64,000 nt of DNA, from NCBI GenBank assembly GCA_947646585.1, contig CANSHD010000001.1, forward strand, positions 439,210-503,209, read 5' to 3'. This document shows positions 26,023-35,566 of the stretch, in pieces (the first letter of the stretch is position 1; each line of letters starts with the position of its first letter). The notes under the pieces are model-generated. The model made no database searches. It was not told where the DNA came from and saw nothing but the letters and a program-made list of their open reading frames with translations. The DNA comes from an uncultured Alphaproteobacteria bacterium. Lineage in GTDB: Bacteria > Pseudomonadota > Alphaproteobacteria > Rs-D84. Both the position numbers and the translations under genes were made by a program.

Positions 26023-26212
26023 ATTTCTTTGCATCTTGTAGCGTATTCGTTTGTCGGTTAAAAATAATCATTGGGCCGGGCGGATTGCCGGCACTGTTTT
26101 TATAGGAAAAATTCCGTTAAAATTTTAGTTGAATTTTATGTTAATTTCAATCAGAATAAGAACCGAATCCTTGTATGCTTAGGATTTGATGGAATTTTAA
26201 AGGAGAGAGAAA

Positions 26213-26458
26213 ATGACGCATGCAGACATGTGGAACGCAATAGATGACTTTGCCCGCAGTCGCAATATGACTTGCTCTTGCATGGCGCGTCGCAGCGGTC
26301 TTGATTCTACGACATTGAATCGAAGCAAGCGCTGGACGCGTGACGGAAAGCCGCGATGGCCGTCAATGCAAAGTCTGGCAAAGGTATTGGATTCAAATAA
26401 TGCGTATATGATAGATTTCGCGCGCTTTTGTCCAATGCCAAAGGACGCGGAAAAATAA
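26213..26458 (+). CDS. Small XRE-like helix-turn-helix protein
   Basis: 81 aa, SD AAAGGAGAG. SCMARRSGLDSTTLNRSKRW fits a lambda-repressor-like helix-turn-helix, followed by RWPSMQSLAKVLD typical of phage-type XRE regulators. Lies between glyS and the convergent nrdG. Confidence 0.7.
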   Translation: MTHADMWNAIDDFARSRNMTCSCMARRSGLDSTTLNRSKRWTRDGKPRWPSMQSLAKVLDSNNAYMIDFARFCPMPKDAEK

Positions 26459-26469
26459 AATGTGTGGTC

Positions 26470-26502
26470 AAAAAAAATGCGGGATAATTCCCGCGTTTTT
26501 TT
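26470..26502. terminator. Intrinsic terminator between HTH gene and nrdG
   Basis: AATGCGGG/CCCGCGTT hairpin with A7 on one side and T7 on the other; may serve both convergent genes. Confidence 0.8.
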
Positions 26503-27202
26503 ATTCCCGCCAAATGACGGATTCAAAACGCGAATTTATTTTGTCGCGCAGCGCGGCGTCGTTAAAGAACTGCTCGCGCGCATCGGCGGTTGTTTGTTCC
26601 TTTTCGTCTTCAAAGTGCGGAATGTATTTTTGTATCGCGATATTTTTCACACCGCGCGCCGCCAACAGCGTCGTGATATCGTCCACGTCCGCCTTGGATA
26701 TAAAGCGCGGGTCGCATGTTATCCGCGCCTCCATCCCGCGGCCTGTCGCAATCCACGTGTCCAGCGATTTTATCATGCGCTCGTACGCAATGTCGTTCCC
26801 AGTAAGGCGGCCATAGCTTTCGCGCGTGGCCTTAAAATCCAGTCCAATCCAGTCCACAACCGATGCCGCGCGCTGCAGCATCTCAGGATAAAATCCGTTT
26901 GTATGCAGACCGATTGCAAACCCCATGTCGCGTACCCGGCGCATATATTCAATCAGGGCGTCGCCCTGCATCAATGCCTCGCCGCCGGAAAAAACGACCG
27001 CCTCCAGTTTTCCGATGCGGCCATGCAGCCACTCTAAAACCTTGTCCGTGTCGTATTCGCCGTCGCCGACATTTAACAGATGGCGGTTGGAACAATATGC
27101 GCACCGCAACGGACATCCGCGCAGAAACAGCACCGCGGCCAGTTTCCCCGGATAGTCTATTGTGGTAAACGGCACAAAACCGCCAATCTGTATGTCAGAC
27201 AT
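26501..27202 (-). CDS. nrdG: Anaerobic ribonucleotide reductase activating protein
   Basis: 233 aa radical-SAM enzyme with FLRGCPLRCAYCSN holding the CxxxCxxC cluster motif and VVFSGGEALMQ. It generates the glycyl radical on NrdD using a [4Fe-4S] cluster and S-adenosylmethionine. It lies 3 bp downstream of the 62-aa NrdD-tail-like gene and is surely in the nrdD operon. Confidence 0.93.
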   Translation of the reverse strand: MSDIQIGGFVPFTTIDYPGKLAAVLFLRGCPLRCAYCSNRHLLNVGDGEYDTDKVLEWLHGRIGKLEAVVFSGGEALMQGDALIEYMRRVRDMGFAIGLHTNGFYPEMLQRAASVVDWIGLDFKATRESYGRLTGNDIAYERMIKSLDTWIATGRGMEARITCDPRFISKADVDDITTLLAARGVKNIAIQKYIPHFEDEKEQTTADAREQFFNDAALRDKINSRFESVIWRE

Positions 27203-27205
27203 TTC

Positions 27206-27394
27206 TTACGCCGCCTTTTTCATCAAGTCACTGTGGCGCTGGCCCGTTGTCAGACAGTTGGATTCTTTAAACGTTTTTCTTTCACAGAATTCCGAATACT
27301 TGCCGATATTGAAATTGGAAACCGGTCTGATAAATCCCATCGAGCGTGAAAAGCGTTCGCACGGGGTTCTCTGTAATGTTTCTGCGTTTGCCAT
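27206..27394 (-). CDS. Small NRDD-family C-terminal-like protein
   Basis: 62 aa: RSMGFIRPVSNFNIGKYSEFCERKTFKESN resembles the short stand-alone protein often found beside nrdD and NRDD-family C-terminal tails (R-x-V/M-G-Y/F-x-R-P-V). It lies between nrdD and nrdG on the same strand. Perhaps a detached NrdD segment or accessory subunit. Confidence 0.65.
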   Translation of the reverse strand: MANAETLQRTPCERFSRSMGFIRPVSNFNIGKYSEFCERKTFKESNCLTTGQRHSDLMKKAA

Positions 27395-27438
27395 AGTGTC
27401 TCCTCCCTTTTGTTGTTTTTGGCGTTGCGTTTGTTTTT

Positions 27439-29472
27439 TTATTGGTCATTCGATGCCCGGGCTGCGGCGGCAATTTCTGCGTCGCATTTCGGACAGAATT
27501 CATAGTTCCCGGCCAGATACCCGTGTTTCGGGCAAATCGAGAAAGTCGGGGTCAGCGTCATGTACGGAATCTTATAATTTTCAAAGATTGTGCGTACTAT
27601 CTTCTGTGCGGCGTCGCCGCTGGATACCGGTTCGCCCATATACAGGTGCAGCATGGTTCCGCCGGTGTATTTTCTCTGTAATTCTTCCTGGTGCTCCAGT
27701 GCGACGAACGGGTCGTCCGTAAAGTTCACCGGCAGCTGGGTTGAATTTGTATAGTACGGGGCGTCTTTTGTTCCCGCCGTGATGATATCCGGAAAGTTCT
27801 TCGTATCCGTCTTTGCAAAGCGATATGAACAGCCCTCGGCCGGTGTCGCCTCCAGATTATACAGATTGCCTGTCTGTTCCTGGAATGTCGCCAGATTGTC
27901 GCGGATAAAGTCCATCACGTCCAGAACCAGTTTCTTGCCGAATACCGTCGCAATGTTTTCCGCGCCGCCGGTAAAGTTCAAGACCATTTCGTTCGCACCG
28001 TTGACACCGATGGTCGAGAAATGATGGTTCCAATTTCCCAGATAACGGCGTGTGAACGGATACAGGCCGCGCTCCATATTCTTGCTGATGATTGTGCGCT
28101 TGATTTCCAGGCAGTCGCGTCCCAAATCCAACAGACGCTTTAATTCACGGAACAGCCCCTCGCGGTCGCCCTTGTGCGTGTATCCCAGACGCGCCAGGTT
28201 GATTGTCACCACGCCGATGGAACCCGTCTTTTCCGCCGACCCGAACAGGCCGCCGCCGCGCTTTAACAATTCGCGTACGTCCAGACGCAACCGACAGCAC
28301 ATAGAACGCACGTCCGTCGGTTCCAAATCGGAATTTAAAAAGTTCTGGAAATTCGGAATACCGTATTTCGCCGCCAGGTCAAACAGCGGTTTGACATTCG
28401 GGTGTTCCCACGGGAAATCGGGCGTAATATTGTATGTCGGAATCGGGAAAGTGAACGGACGTCCCTGGGCGTCGCCTTCGGTCATGACCTCGATAAACGC
28501 CTTGTTTATCATATCCATTTCCGCCTGCAGGTCGCCGTATGTGAAATCGACCATCTTTTTGCCGATAAACGGACGCTGTTCGCGCAAATCCTTTGGACAG
28601 GTCCAGTCGAATGTAAAATTGATAAACGGCGTCTGGGTGCCCCAGCGGCACGGCACCGCACAGTTAAAGACCAATGTCTGCATCGCGTTTTTTACGTCGG
28701 CATACGACATGTTGTCAATTCTTACATACGGCGCCAGATATGTGTCCACGGACGAGAACGCCTGGGCCCCTGCAAATTCGTTCTGCAGCGTCCCCAGGAA
28801 ATTTACCATATGCGAAATCGCCGTCGCCATGTGTCGGGCCGGTTCGCACTGCAGATAACCCGGAACGCCGTTAAATCCTTCGTAGAGCAACTCGCGCAAG
28901 GACCAGCCCGCACAATATCCTGTCAGCCATCCCAAATCGTGAATATGAATCGCGGCCGTCTTGTGTGCCTCGGCCACGGCGCGCGGATACAGGTTCAGCC
29001 AGTATTCCGCCGTCACGCGTTCAGATGTGCGCAGGATAAGGCCGCCGATTGAATAACCGATGTTCGCATTTTCTTTGATTCGCCAGTTGGAACCGCCGAC
29101 ATACCCCTCGATAATATCGACCGCATCAACCGAAGAATTACGGATTTCACTGCGTTTCTGGCGATAAATAATATATGCCTCGGCCGTTTTGTATGCCTTT
29201 GCATCCATCAAGGACTGAATGACAATATCCTGAATAACCTCTACCGACGGAGTCTTGCCGGCAAACATGGCGTCAAGTTTATCCAAGGCGCTCTGTGTAA
29301 TCTTTACGATATCGGCGTCCGATATTTCCTCTGTTGTGGAAACGGCTTTCTTTATCGCGTCGAATATTTTGCGGCCGTCAAAAGGCACGGTTTCGCCGCT
29401 GCGCTTTTGAACGGCGACCAGCTTTGATGTTAGCGTTGGAATAACCTGAATTGTTGTTTCTGTGGCCGACAT
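27439..29472 (-). CDS. nrdD: Anaerobic ribonucleoside-triphosphate reductase
   Basis: 677 aa. Class III enzyme making deoxynucleotides without oxygen. N-terminal ATP-cone (about 10-100, KRSGETVPFDGRKIFDAIKK), a long catalytic barrel including GWSLRELLYEGFNG, and a C-terminal zinc site CPKHGYLAG with CPKC. The usual terminal glycyl-radical loop (consensus RVCGY) is not obvious after the zinc site; the separate 62-aa gene downstream (with SMGFIRPV) may supply the equivalent. Two NrdR-like boxes lie upstream. Confidence 0.92.
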   Translation of the reverse strand: MSATETTIQVIPTLTSKLVAVQKRSGETVPFDGRKIFDAIKKAVSTTEEISDADIVKITQSALDKLDAMFAGKTPSVEVIQDIVIQSLMDAKAYKTAEAYIIYRQKRSEIRNSSVDAVDIIEGYVGGSNWRIKENANIGYSIGGLILRTSERVTAEYWLNLYPRAVAEAHKTAAIHIHDLGWLTGYCAGWSLRELLYEGFNGVPGYLQCEPARHMATAISHMVNFLGTLQNEFAGAQAFSSVDTYLAPYVRIDNMSYADVKNAMQTLVFNCAVPCRWGTQTPFINFTFDWTCPKDLREQRPFIGKKMVDFTYGDLQAEMDMINKAFIEVMTEGDAQGRPFTFPIPTYNITPDFPWEHPNVKPLFDLAAKYGIPNFQNFLNSDLEPTDVRSMCCRLRLDVRELLKRGGGLFGSAEKTGSIGVVTINLARLGYTHKGDREGLFRELKRLLDLGRDCLEIKRTIISKNMERGLYPFTRRYLGNWNHHFSTIGVNGANEMVLNFTGGAENIATVFGKKLVLDVMDFIRDNLATFQEQTGNLYNLEATPAEGCSYRFAKTDTKNFPDIITAGTKDAPYYTNSTQLPVNFTDDPFVALEHQEELQRKYTGGTMLHLYMGEPVSSGDAAQKIVRTIFENYKIPYMTLTPTFSICPKHGYLAGNYEFCPKCDAEIAAAARASNDQ

Positions 29473-29496
29473 GTATAACCCCTGTTTTTGTCAAAA

Positions 29497-29545
29497 TCAC
29501 AATATGTAGTGGTGTATCGTTTAATTTATAATCAATATATAGTGT
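29497..29545 (-). promoter_or_regulatory. Pair of NrdR-like boxes upstream of nrdD
   Basis: TCACAATATGTAGTGG (29497-29512) and AATCAATATATAGTGT (29530-29545) match the NrdR palindrome (about ACACTATATATAGTGT) and lie 33 bases apart, about three helical turns, the arrangement known for NrdR repression. The rest of the 580-bp gap to 30156 holds only a small ORF. Confidence 0.7.
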
Positions 29546-29830
29546 ATATGATTCGGGCGCAATATATAAAAATGAAAAAAATTTTCATTTTTTGCTTTAC
29601 TTTTAAAAAGGGCGCTGTTCTGCGCCTTGCAGAATGTAGTCATGTACACAACCACAATACCAAAGGTATTTTTGTGTCAAAAAAACACCAAAAATTGATT
29701 GGGAACAGAATCGGTAAAATTCATAAAAACACAAAATATAGGTGTAAAAATACGAATCGTGACATATATATTGACAAAATAAAGGGCGCCGATTCCGACG
29801 CCGCATACAAAATTTTGTACAGATTCGCAA

Positions 29831-29998
29831 TTATCGTACGCGTGAATTGACTATTTTGGCGCGTGCCTCGTTCGCGTCGTCATTGCATGACTTCAACATG
29901 CCGCCCAGGCACATCAGCATTGCGGAATAAAGTGTAATAATTAACAGTGTTTTTCCGTTTAAGGGAATTTTTACAAATTGTTTTCTTGTTCTTGCCAT
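29831..29998 (-). CDS. Possible 55-aa single-span membrane protein
   Basis: Reads MARTRKQFVKIPLNGKTLLI, a hydrophobic segment with YSAMLMCLGGML, then a polar tail ending in NSRVR. No clear Shine-Dalgarno. Composition is protein-like and it is divergent from the ligase gene, but it has no recognised family. Confidence 0.4.
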   Translation of the reverse strand: MARTRKQFVKIPLNGKTLLIITLYSAMLMCLGGMLKSCNDDANEARAKIVNSRVR

Positions 29999-30156
29999 GT
30001 TTAATATAATGTTATGCGGCTAAAATTTTAATATGCGCCACCACATATGTCAATATTTAAAATAGGTTGTTTTTCCCAATACTTGCGGGCATAATGAATA
30101 CTGTCTGGGTAGGGGTTATCCAGATTTTTAATAATAACAAAAAGAGCATAATTATT

Positions 30157-31743
30157 ATGGTTAAAAACATATATGAAATGCTGCACGAGGTTTGTATTCA
30201 GAACAAAGACCGTATTTTCTTTGTCAGACAAAATGAAACCTATGCAGATTTGCTGAAAAAGGTAAAGCAGCGCGCGGTGCTGTTGGCGAAACGTTTTGGT
30301 ATTAAAAAGGGTGACACTGTCGCGATATTGTCCGGCAACACGCCTGAATTTATCAAATCGTATTTTGCCATCACGTCCCAGGGGGCGCGTGTGCTGATGC
30401 TGGATACGGGGCTGTCCCCGGCCGAGCATTTGAACATGATGCAGCGCACCGGGTGCAAGCTGGCATTGGCTCAGCGTTCGCACTTTGTCGAAGGCGGTCC
30501 GGAAATGTTCGACATTGAAACACCCGACGATACCGATGAAAAAGACTTCGTCGCCGCGGACGTTTCGCGTTCCGATTTGGCGATGCTGTCGTTCACGTCG
30601 GGCTCCACGGGTAATCCAAAGGTTGTGGGATTGACTCACAATAATATATTGTCATTGGGGCAGGGGGCTTTGTTTTACCGGCCTGTTATCAAGCCCGGCT
30701 ATACATTCTATGGATTTTTGCCGCTGTACCATATTTACGGGGTTGTTATAAATATCGTCGCCCCGCTGGTGCTGCAGGGAAAGTTGCTGTTGCAGCCGGT
30801 ATTGAATCCGCGTGAATTTATCGCCGATTTTAAGAAGTATCATCCGGAGGTTATTCCCGCCGTTCCCCGCATATGGGAGGCGTTCTATAAAAAGATAGTG
30901 CAAAGCGCCAAGGAAAAGCATGTTTATACTTTGATGCGCACCGTCATGGCGACCCAGGGGATATTGCGCCGCGTCGGATTAAAATGTGTCGTGGACAAGG
31001 TCACAAAACCCATTCACGAACAGTTCGGCGGCAATACCAAGGTTCTGGTGTCGGCTGGCGCCACGTTAAAGCCGACGATACGCCGATTCTTTGAACGGCT
31101 GGGCTTTACGGTTGGCGACTGTTACGGGCTAACGGAATGCACGGGGCCGGGTAATTTTAACTTTGCCTTTCGCATGGATAACGGGAAAATGTATTATGCG
31201 GGCCCCTTGCAGGGGAACGAGTTGCAGATACACAACCCAGATAAAGACGGCGTCGGTGAAATCTGGCTGCGCGGAAATATGGTAATGCCGGGCTATATTG
31301 ATAATCCTCAGGCTAATGCAGATGCGTTCGAGGACGGCTGGTTCAAGACGGGCGACCTGGGCAAATTAGACAAGAAAGGTCGCCTTATTGTAAAGGGACG
31401 CAAGAAACAGGTCATCGTTCTGGACAGCGGTAAAAACGTATATCCGGACGAGCTGGAAGACCTCTATCTCCAGAACGAGGACATTCAGGCCGCGGCCGTA
31501 TTCGAATACACCATCAAGGGCAAGATAGTCCCCTATGCGGTGTTTCAGGTCGCACCCGGCACTACGACGCAAAAGGTGGCGCTGTTGATAAAGGCGTCGA
31601 ACCTAAAAATTGCGCCGTATAAATGGGTAAAGCATTTTGCGATTACCGAAGAGGAACTGCCCCAGACGTCGGCGCGCAAGATAAAGCATTTTGCGGTTAA
31701 AGAAATGTTGGACGCCGGCAAGTTCACACGTGCCGAGCAATAA
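30157..31743 (+). CDS. AMP-forming acyl-CoA synthetase/ligase family protein
   Basis: 528 aa from ATG 30157; the earlier ATG at 30067 gives an unlikely hydrophobic extension. Adenylate-forming motifs: FTSGSTGNPKVVGLTH (P-loop-like A3), YGLTECTGPG (A5), GWFKTGDLGKLDKKGRLIVKG (A7/A8) and a final Lys in TSARKIKHF. Resembles long-chain fatty acid-CoA ligases; it activates an acid to an acyl-adenylate and then probably a thioester. Substrate unknown. Confidence 0.88.
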   Translation: MVKNIYEMLHEVCIQNKDRIFFVRQNETYADLLKKVKQRAVLLAKRFGIKKGDTVAILSGNTPEFIKSYFAITSQGARVLMLDTGLSPAEHLNMMQRTGCKLALAQRSHFVEGGPEMFDIETPDDTDEKDFVAADVSRSDLAMLSFTSGSTGNPKVVGLTHNNILSLGQGALFYRPVIKPGYTFYGFLPLYHIYGVVINIVAPLVLQGKLLLQPVLNPREFIADFKKYHPEVIPAVPRIWEAFYKKIVQSAKEKHVYTLMRTVMATQGILRRVGLKCVVDKVTKPIHEQFGGNTKVLVSAGATLKPTIRRFFERLGFTVGDCYGLTECTGPGNFNFAFRMDNGKMYYAGPLQGNELQIHNPDKDGVGEIWLRGNMVMPGYIDNPQANADAFEDGWFKTGDLGKLDKKGRLIVKGRKKQVIVLDSGKNVYPDELEDLYLQNEDIQAAAVFEYTIKGKIVPYAVFQVAPGTTTQKVALLIKASNLKIAPYKWVKHFAITEEELPQTSARKIKHFAVKEMLDAGKFTRAEQ

Positions 31744-31750
31744 TGTCGGC

Positions 31751-31783
31751 GTTATATACGGGGCGCGTCGCCCCGTATATAAC
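31751..31783. repeat. Perfect 15-bp-arm palindrome upstream of a promoter
   Basis: GTTATATACGGGGCG, CGT loop, CGCCCCGTATATAAC. It lies 8 bases after the ligase stop and 3 bases before a -35 hexamer. With no T tract, it may be a terminator of the U-poor kind, an operator, or both. Confidence 0.6.
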
Positions 31784-31786
31784 ATA

Positions 31787-31815
31787 TTGACAAAATTGTA
31801 ATCGTGTACTATATT
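31787..31815 (+). promoter_or_regulatory. Strong sigma-70-like promoter
   Basis: TTGACA (31787-31792), 17-base spacer, TATATT (31810-31815), 20 bases before the start of the 314-aa gene. Confidence 0.7.
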
Positions 31816-31835
31816 GAAAGAAAAGGGGTTGCGCG

Positions 31836-32780
31836 ATGCCACAGGCCTTGGATACAGTTTCTTTCATAAGAAATCGTCTGAAATATTCGGCGGCAAAGTG
31901 TTATGTCGCCTCGTTATCGGCCGCCGCAATCCACAATCTCTGGCGCACATTCAACGAAACCGAGAATAACGGTTGTACTTATTCCATATATTGCGGCCGC
32001 ATTACGACCGACATTTTGCGCGCCGCATTTTTGCGCGAGATGGCTTATAATCCCTTGCGTTTTGGCGGTGTGTCTTTGGATAATGCCAACACTCTTTCGC
32101 CAGAGGCCGCCGCGATTGTCAAATCTATTCAGAACATTTTGTTTAAGTTTGAGGCCTTGTGGCCGGCCGGTATCGCAGACCGCGTTTCAATTGTTGATAT
32201 AGCCGACCCGCGGTACCATTTTCTGCGCGAACTGCGTGATTGCTTCAAAGATATTGCGCGTTTAAACTTGGCCGATTTTAAAAAGGCGGCATATCGCGAT
32301 GAAATCATCGCACATTTTGCAAATGCGCTCGAAATACCAATGTATCCGAATATGCGTGCGGCACTGCGCGCCATGGCAAACGCATCGGCCGCGCGCCGCG
32401 ACAATATCCGCACCAGAAAAGAATTGGCCCGCCGTTTGTCCGCAATAGAAACGGAGATGAAAATTCATCGCGGCCATGACCGTGAATTTTATACCGAGCT
32501 GTTGGCGGAATACGATTCTGTGCGGGCCCAGCTGGACGGTTTGCGCGACGTCGCGCGTACGCGGCGCAAACCCAACGCCCGCCCGGAATCGCCGGCACCC
32601 GTGCCGCCCGCACCGCTTGTTATGGAAGACGATGAAGAAAACACGGACGCGACCGACCGTGAAATTGAATTGCTGGGCACCATGACGCCTGAGCATGACA
32701 CCGATGAAATTTTTCAGGATTATATGGAACAGATGCTGGGGATGCGCATGGGCAAATTTAACAACGACCACCAGCGTTAG
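31836..32780 (+). CDS. Hypothetical protein with coiled coil and Pro-rich linker
   Basis: 314 aa, SD AAAAGGGG. Helical N-terminal two thirds without membrane segments, a coiled-coil-like region (about 185-245, RTRKELARRLSAIETEMKIH), a Pro/Ala linker (about 250-265) and an acidic tail. Family not recognised. Converges on the 414-aa gene at its end. Confidence 0.6.
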   Translation: MPQALDTVSFIRNRLKYSAAKCYVASLSAAAIHNLWRTFNETENNGCTYSIYCGRITTDILRAAFLREMAYNPLRFGGVSLDNANTLSPEAAAIVKSIQNILFKFEALWPAGIADRVSIVDIADPRYHFLRELRDCFKDIARLNLADFKKAAYRDEIIAHFANALEIPMYPNMRAALRAMANASAARRDNIRTRKELARRLSAIETEMKIHRGHDREFYTELLAEYDSVRAQLDGLRDVARTRRKPNARPESPAPVPPAPLVMEDDEENTDATDREIELLGTMTPEHDTDEIFQDYMEQMLGMRMGKFNNDHQR

Positions 32781-32788
32781 TTATACGT

Positions 32789-34033
32789 TTAATTGCATAC
32801 CGTTATATACGGCGGCAAAGACTTTTCCGCGTTCACCGTTCTGTCACCGCAATCCATGCAGTTAAATCTTCTGTTTTGTGAATGTGCGGCGTCAATCGGC
32901 ACCGATTTTTTTGCGACCGCATCGACATTTGCGGCGTATTTCTGGCTGGGGAATCCGAAATAAAATCCGCGCGACGGGCCGCTGCATTCCTCTGCGCGCC
33001 CCGGATAGCATTGCGGGTCGTTTATTTTTGCCGGATTCGGCACGCACACGGATGTACATGTTTCGCTGTCCGTTATCATTTGTTCACAGTCGGTACACGA
33101 CGTTGTCTGGGGTACGCGCAGTGTCGCGCCCGGTTTGCCGTAAATCGCGCCGTCCGTAATGTGGGCGCATTTTTTTGCGTCGGCCGTTTTGTTCGGGTCC
33201 GTCACGCATTCCCATTCCAGATTATTGTAATTCAGTCGTGCAATCATGTTGTCGGGGCATTGCTTTTCCGGAAACGGATTTACGCATTCCCACACGCTGT
33301 CAACCAGTACGGCGGTCTGCTGGCTGGCGCACAGGGGGCGCCGCGATTCGTCCGCCACGCATTCCAACAGGTCGGAATCCCAAATCATGTCCCCCGCGCA
33401 GTCCGTTTTTGTGTTGTATCCGATGCACTGCCACCGGCCGAATCTGTATGCCTTGACCGTGCCCGCCGGACATGTCACATCCGATGTGGCGGCGGCCGTA
33501 AATGCCGTGTCCGCATCCGGTATTTCATACTGGGTCATATATACCAGCTGGCCGTCGGTCAATTCCATGTCTGTTATTATGCCGGCCGGCACCGCGCGCT
33601 TGGTCGCGGTTCCGCCGGACATGATAAGTTTGTCCTGATATATCCCGAACGTTCCGGCGTCGGCAAAGTGCTGCTCTAAAATTTCCATCATGTCGTTGTA
33701 TTTTTCCGGCGGCACGGGCGCGGCGGCGGTAACGATAAAACTGTACGCGGGCTTCTTTTTTCGTACGACCTCGCATTTTGCGACGCTTAAATTTGTGTTC
33801 AGGCAAACAAAACGGCTTTCTATTTTGTTTTGCTCCACACATATGTCGTTAAATTCACCGCCGTGAATTGTCGCATTGTGGGCGGCGGCGGCACATTCCG
33901 CCACACTGCGCAGGTCCGCGCGCTCTATCGCGTATGTTGTTTCCTGTTCTGTCATTCGCTGGGACGGGGCGTTCAGCATATAGAATCCGGCCATGAATAT
34001 TGCGACCAAAATCATGATAAAAATATTCATCAT
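32789..34033 (-). CDS. Cys-rich secreted or membrane-anchored protein
   Basis: 414 aa. N-terminal hydrophobic anchor FIMILVAIFMAGFYML (about 4-20) without a clear cleavage site, pilin- or PilV-like in look. The mature part has some 26 Cys, several in repeats of the form W-E/Q-C-V/I (GRWQCIGYN, VWECVNPF, LEWECVTDP) and CTDCEQM. Probably an envelope protein with tandem disulfide modules; role unknown. Confidence 0.6.
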   Translation of the reverse strand: MMNIFIMILVAIFMAGFYMLNAPSQRMTEQETTYAIERADLRSVAECAAAAHNATIHGGEFNDICVEQNKIESRFVCLNTNLSVAKCEVVRKKKPAYSFIVTAAAPVPPEKYNDMMEILEQHFADAGTFGIYQDKLIMSGGTATKRAVPAGIITDMELTDGQLVYMTQYEIPDADTAFTAAATSDVTCPAGTVKAYRFGRWQCIGYNTKTDCAGDMIWDSDLLECVADESRRPLCASQQTAVLVDSVWECVNPFPEKQCPDNMIARLNYNNLEWECVTDPNKTADAKKCAHITDGAIYGKPGATLRVPQTTSCTDCEQMITDSETCTSVCVPNPAKINDPQCYPGRAEECSGPSRGFYFGFPSQKYAANVDAVAKKSVPIDAAHSQNRRFNCMDCGDRTVNAEKSLPPYITVCN

Positions 34034-34105
34034 TCCCCCTTGCGATTTATTAAAAGTCTAGCTAATATAAGAATAAACTGCAACTTTAAAAAATATGGTT
34101 GTCTT

Positions 34106-34576
34106 ATGAAGAAATGCCTTGTGTTTTTGCTTTTGGCCGGGTGCGGCTTTCGTCCGATGTTTTCCGGTTATGATGCCGATATTTACGTTGCGCCCATATC
34201 GGGGATTAACGGCATTGATTTGCGCAACAGCTTAAATGCGAAATTCGGCGGCCAGCATGATGCGTCGGCCCGCTATACGTTGACTGTTAATTTGGGCGAG
34301 CCTACGACCCAGTACAAGGCCTTGGAACGCACGGGCGACGCCACATGGCAACAGGTGTCCATTGGCGCTAATTTTGAGCTGGCCCGTGACGGTGAAAAGA
34401 TTGCCTCCGGACGCGAGGTTGCGGCGGAATCATATACATTTGTGCGATATCTGGTTGCGGCGAACGCATCGTATAATAATGCTGTAAAAAATATTATAAC
34501 CGTTCTGGCCGACAAGATAAGCGTGCGCGTTATCACGGCCACCGCCGATTACGAGAAAGAGCAGACCGACCGGTAA
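34106..34576 (+). CDS. lptE: LptE-like LPS-assembly lipoprotein
   Basis: 156 aa from ATG 34106. Lipobox LLAGC with Cys about residue 13, followed by GFRPMF, the hallmark start of alphaproteobacterial LptE (GCGFRPLY). It overlaps holA by one base, an order common in alphaproteobacteria (leuS-lptE-holA). LptE plugs LptD in the outer membrane for lipopolysaccharide insertion. Upstream frames beginning at 33830 are antisense to the 414-aa gene and rejected. Confidence 0.8.
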   Translation: MKKCLVFLLLAGCGFRPMFSGYDADIYVAPISGINGIDLRNSLNAKFGGQHDASARYTLTVNLGEPTTQYKALERTGDATWQQVSIGANFELARDGEKIASGREVAAESYTFVRYLVAANASYNNAVKNIITVLADKISVRVITATADYEKEQTDR

Positions 34577-35565
34577 TGAAATGGAAAGAAGCGGATTTTA
34601 ACAACGGTATCGCGACAATTCGTGCGGTATTGATATATGGGCCCGACGCCGGCCAGGTTGATGAGCTGTGCGACCGCGCCATAGACCGCCTGGAAATCGA
34701 AAAAGACAATTTGTTTGCCCTTGATTCTGAAGAGCTGCGTGAAAAACAGGACGCACTGTTCGCAGAAAGCTGCAGTCCGTCCATGTTCGGCGGCCGCAAG
34801 ATGGTAATCATATCGCATGCCGGCGACGCGCACGCGAAACAGATTGCGGAATTGGTCGGTCACGGCGGCCTGTGCGCGACGGTAATTGTTACGGCGGGCG
34901 ACCTGCGGGCGGGCGGCGGCCTGCGCGCATTGTTTGAAGGAGGCGACAAAATCGCCGCCCTGGCATGCTATACGGATGATGCGCGTTCACTGGCAAATCT
35001 GATACGCGGCGCGCTGTCCGCGGAAAACGGAATAAATCAAATCAGCCCCGACGCCATGGCGTACATGACGACGCATCTGGGCGGCGACCGCGGTATTACG
35101 CGCGGATTTTTGGCAAAAATCGCACTGTATGTTGCTGATAAAAAGGTTGTGGAGCTCGAAGATGTTGAAAAATGTCTGCCGGATACCGGTGCGGCGGACA
35201 TGGACGACTTTCTGTATTCTTTGACTGCCGGCCATATTCAGCAGACGATGACGGCGCTGGACCGTCTGTTATATGACAATGCTCAGCCGAATATGATAAT
35301 CCGTCTGTTGGACGGCCACTTTAAAAAGTTGATGACCGCGGTTGTTGACGGCCAGCTGCCGCGCCTGTTTTGGAAGGTTGCGGATAAATTCAATCTGGCG
35401 ATGAAGATTTGGCCGGCGGCCGAAATTGCGGTCGTGCTAAACCGCTTAAACGAGCTGGAGGCGCAGATGCGCACCACAGGCATGCCGGCCGAGATTTTGT
35501 TGCGTGACTTTGCATTAAAGTTATCCGTGCGTGCCGCGAAATTGGCAATAAAAAGAAGGAATTAA
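34576..35565 (+). CDS. holA: DNA polymerase III delta subunit
   Basis: 329 aa, usual length. Motifs IRAVLIYGPDAGQVDELCDR (Walker-like), FALDSEELREKQDALFAE, SPSMFGGRKMVII and the C-terminal collar region. It loads the beta clamp as part of the clamp-loader complex. One-base overlap with lptE. Confidence 0.88.
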   Translation: MKWKEADFNNGIATIRAVLIYGPDAGQVDELCDRAIDRLEIEKDNLFALDSEELREKQDALFAESCSPSMFGGRKMVIISHAGDAHAKQIAELVGHGGLCATVIVTAGDLRAGGGLRALFEGGDKIAALACYTDDARSLANLIRGALSAENGINQISPDAMAYMTTHLGGDRGITRGFLAKIALYVADKKVVELEDVEKCLPDTGAADMDDFLYSLTAGHIQQTMTALDRLLYDNAQPNMIIRLLDGHFKKLMTAVVDGQLPRLFWKVADKFNLAMKIWPAAEIAVVLNRLNELEAQMRTTGMPAEILLRDFALKLSVRAAKLAIKRRN

Positions 35566-35566
35566 A

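Noticed and set aside
29488..29850. 120-aa ORF on the plus strand upstream of the ligase
   Set aside because: Starts inside the NrdR-like boxes and nrdD promoter region, has no SD and a low-complexity Lys/Tyr/Ile composition.
30028..30639. 203-aa ORF antisense to the ligase
   Set aside because: Overlaps the well-supported AMP-ligase coding sequence and lacks any family resemblance.
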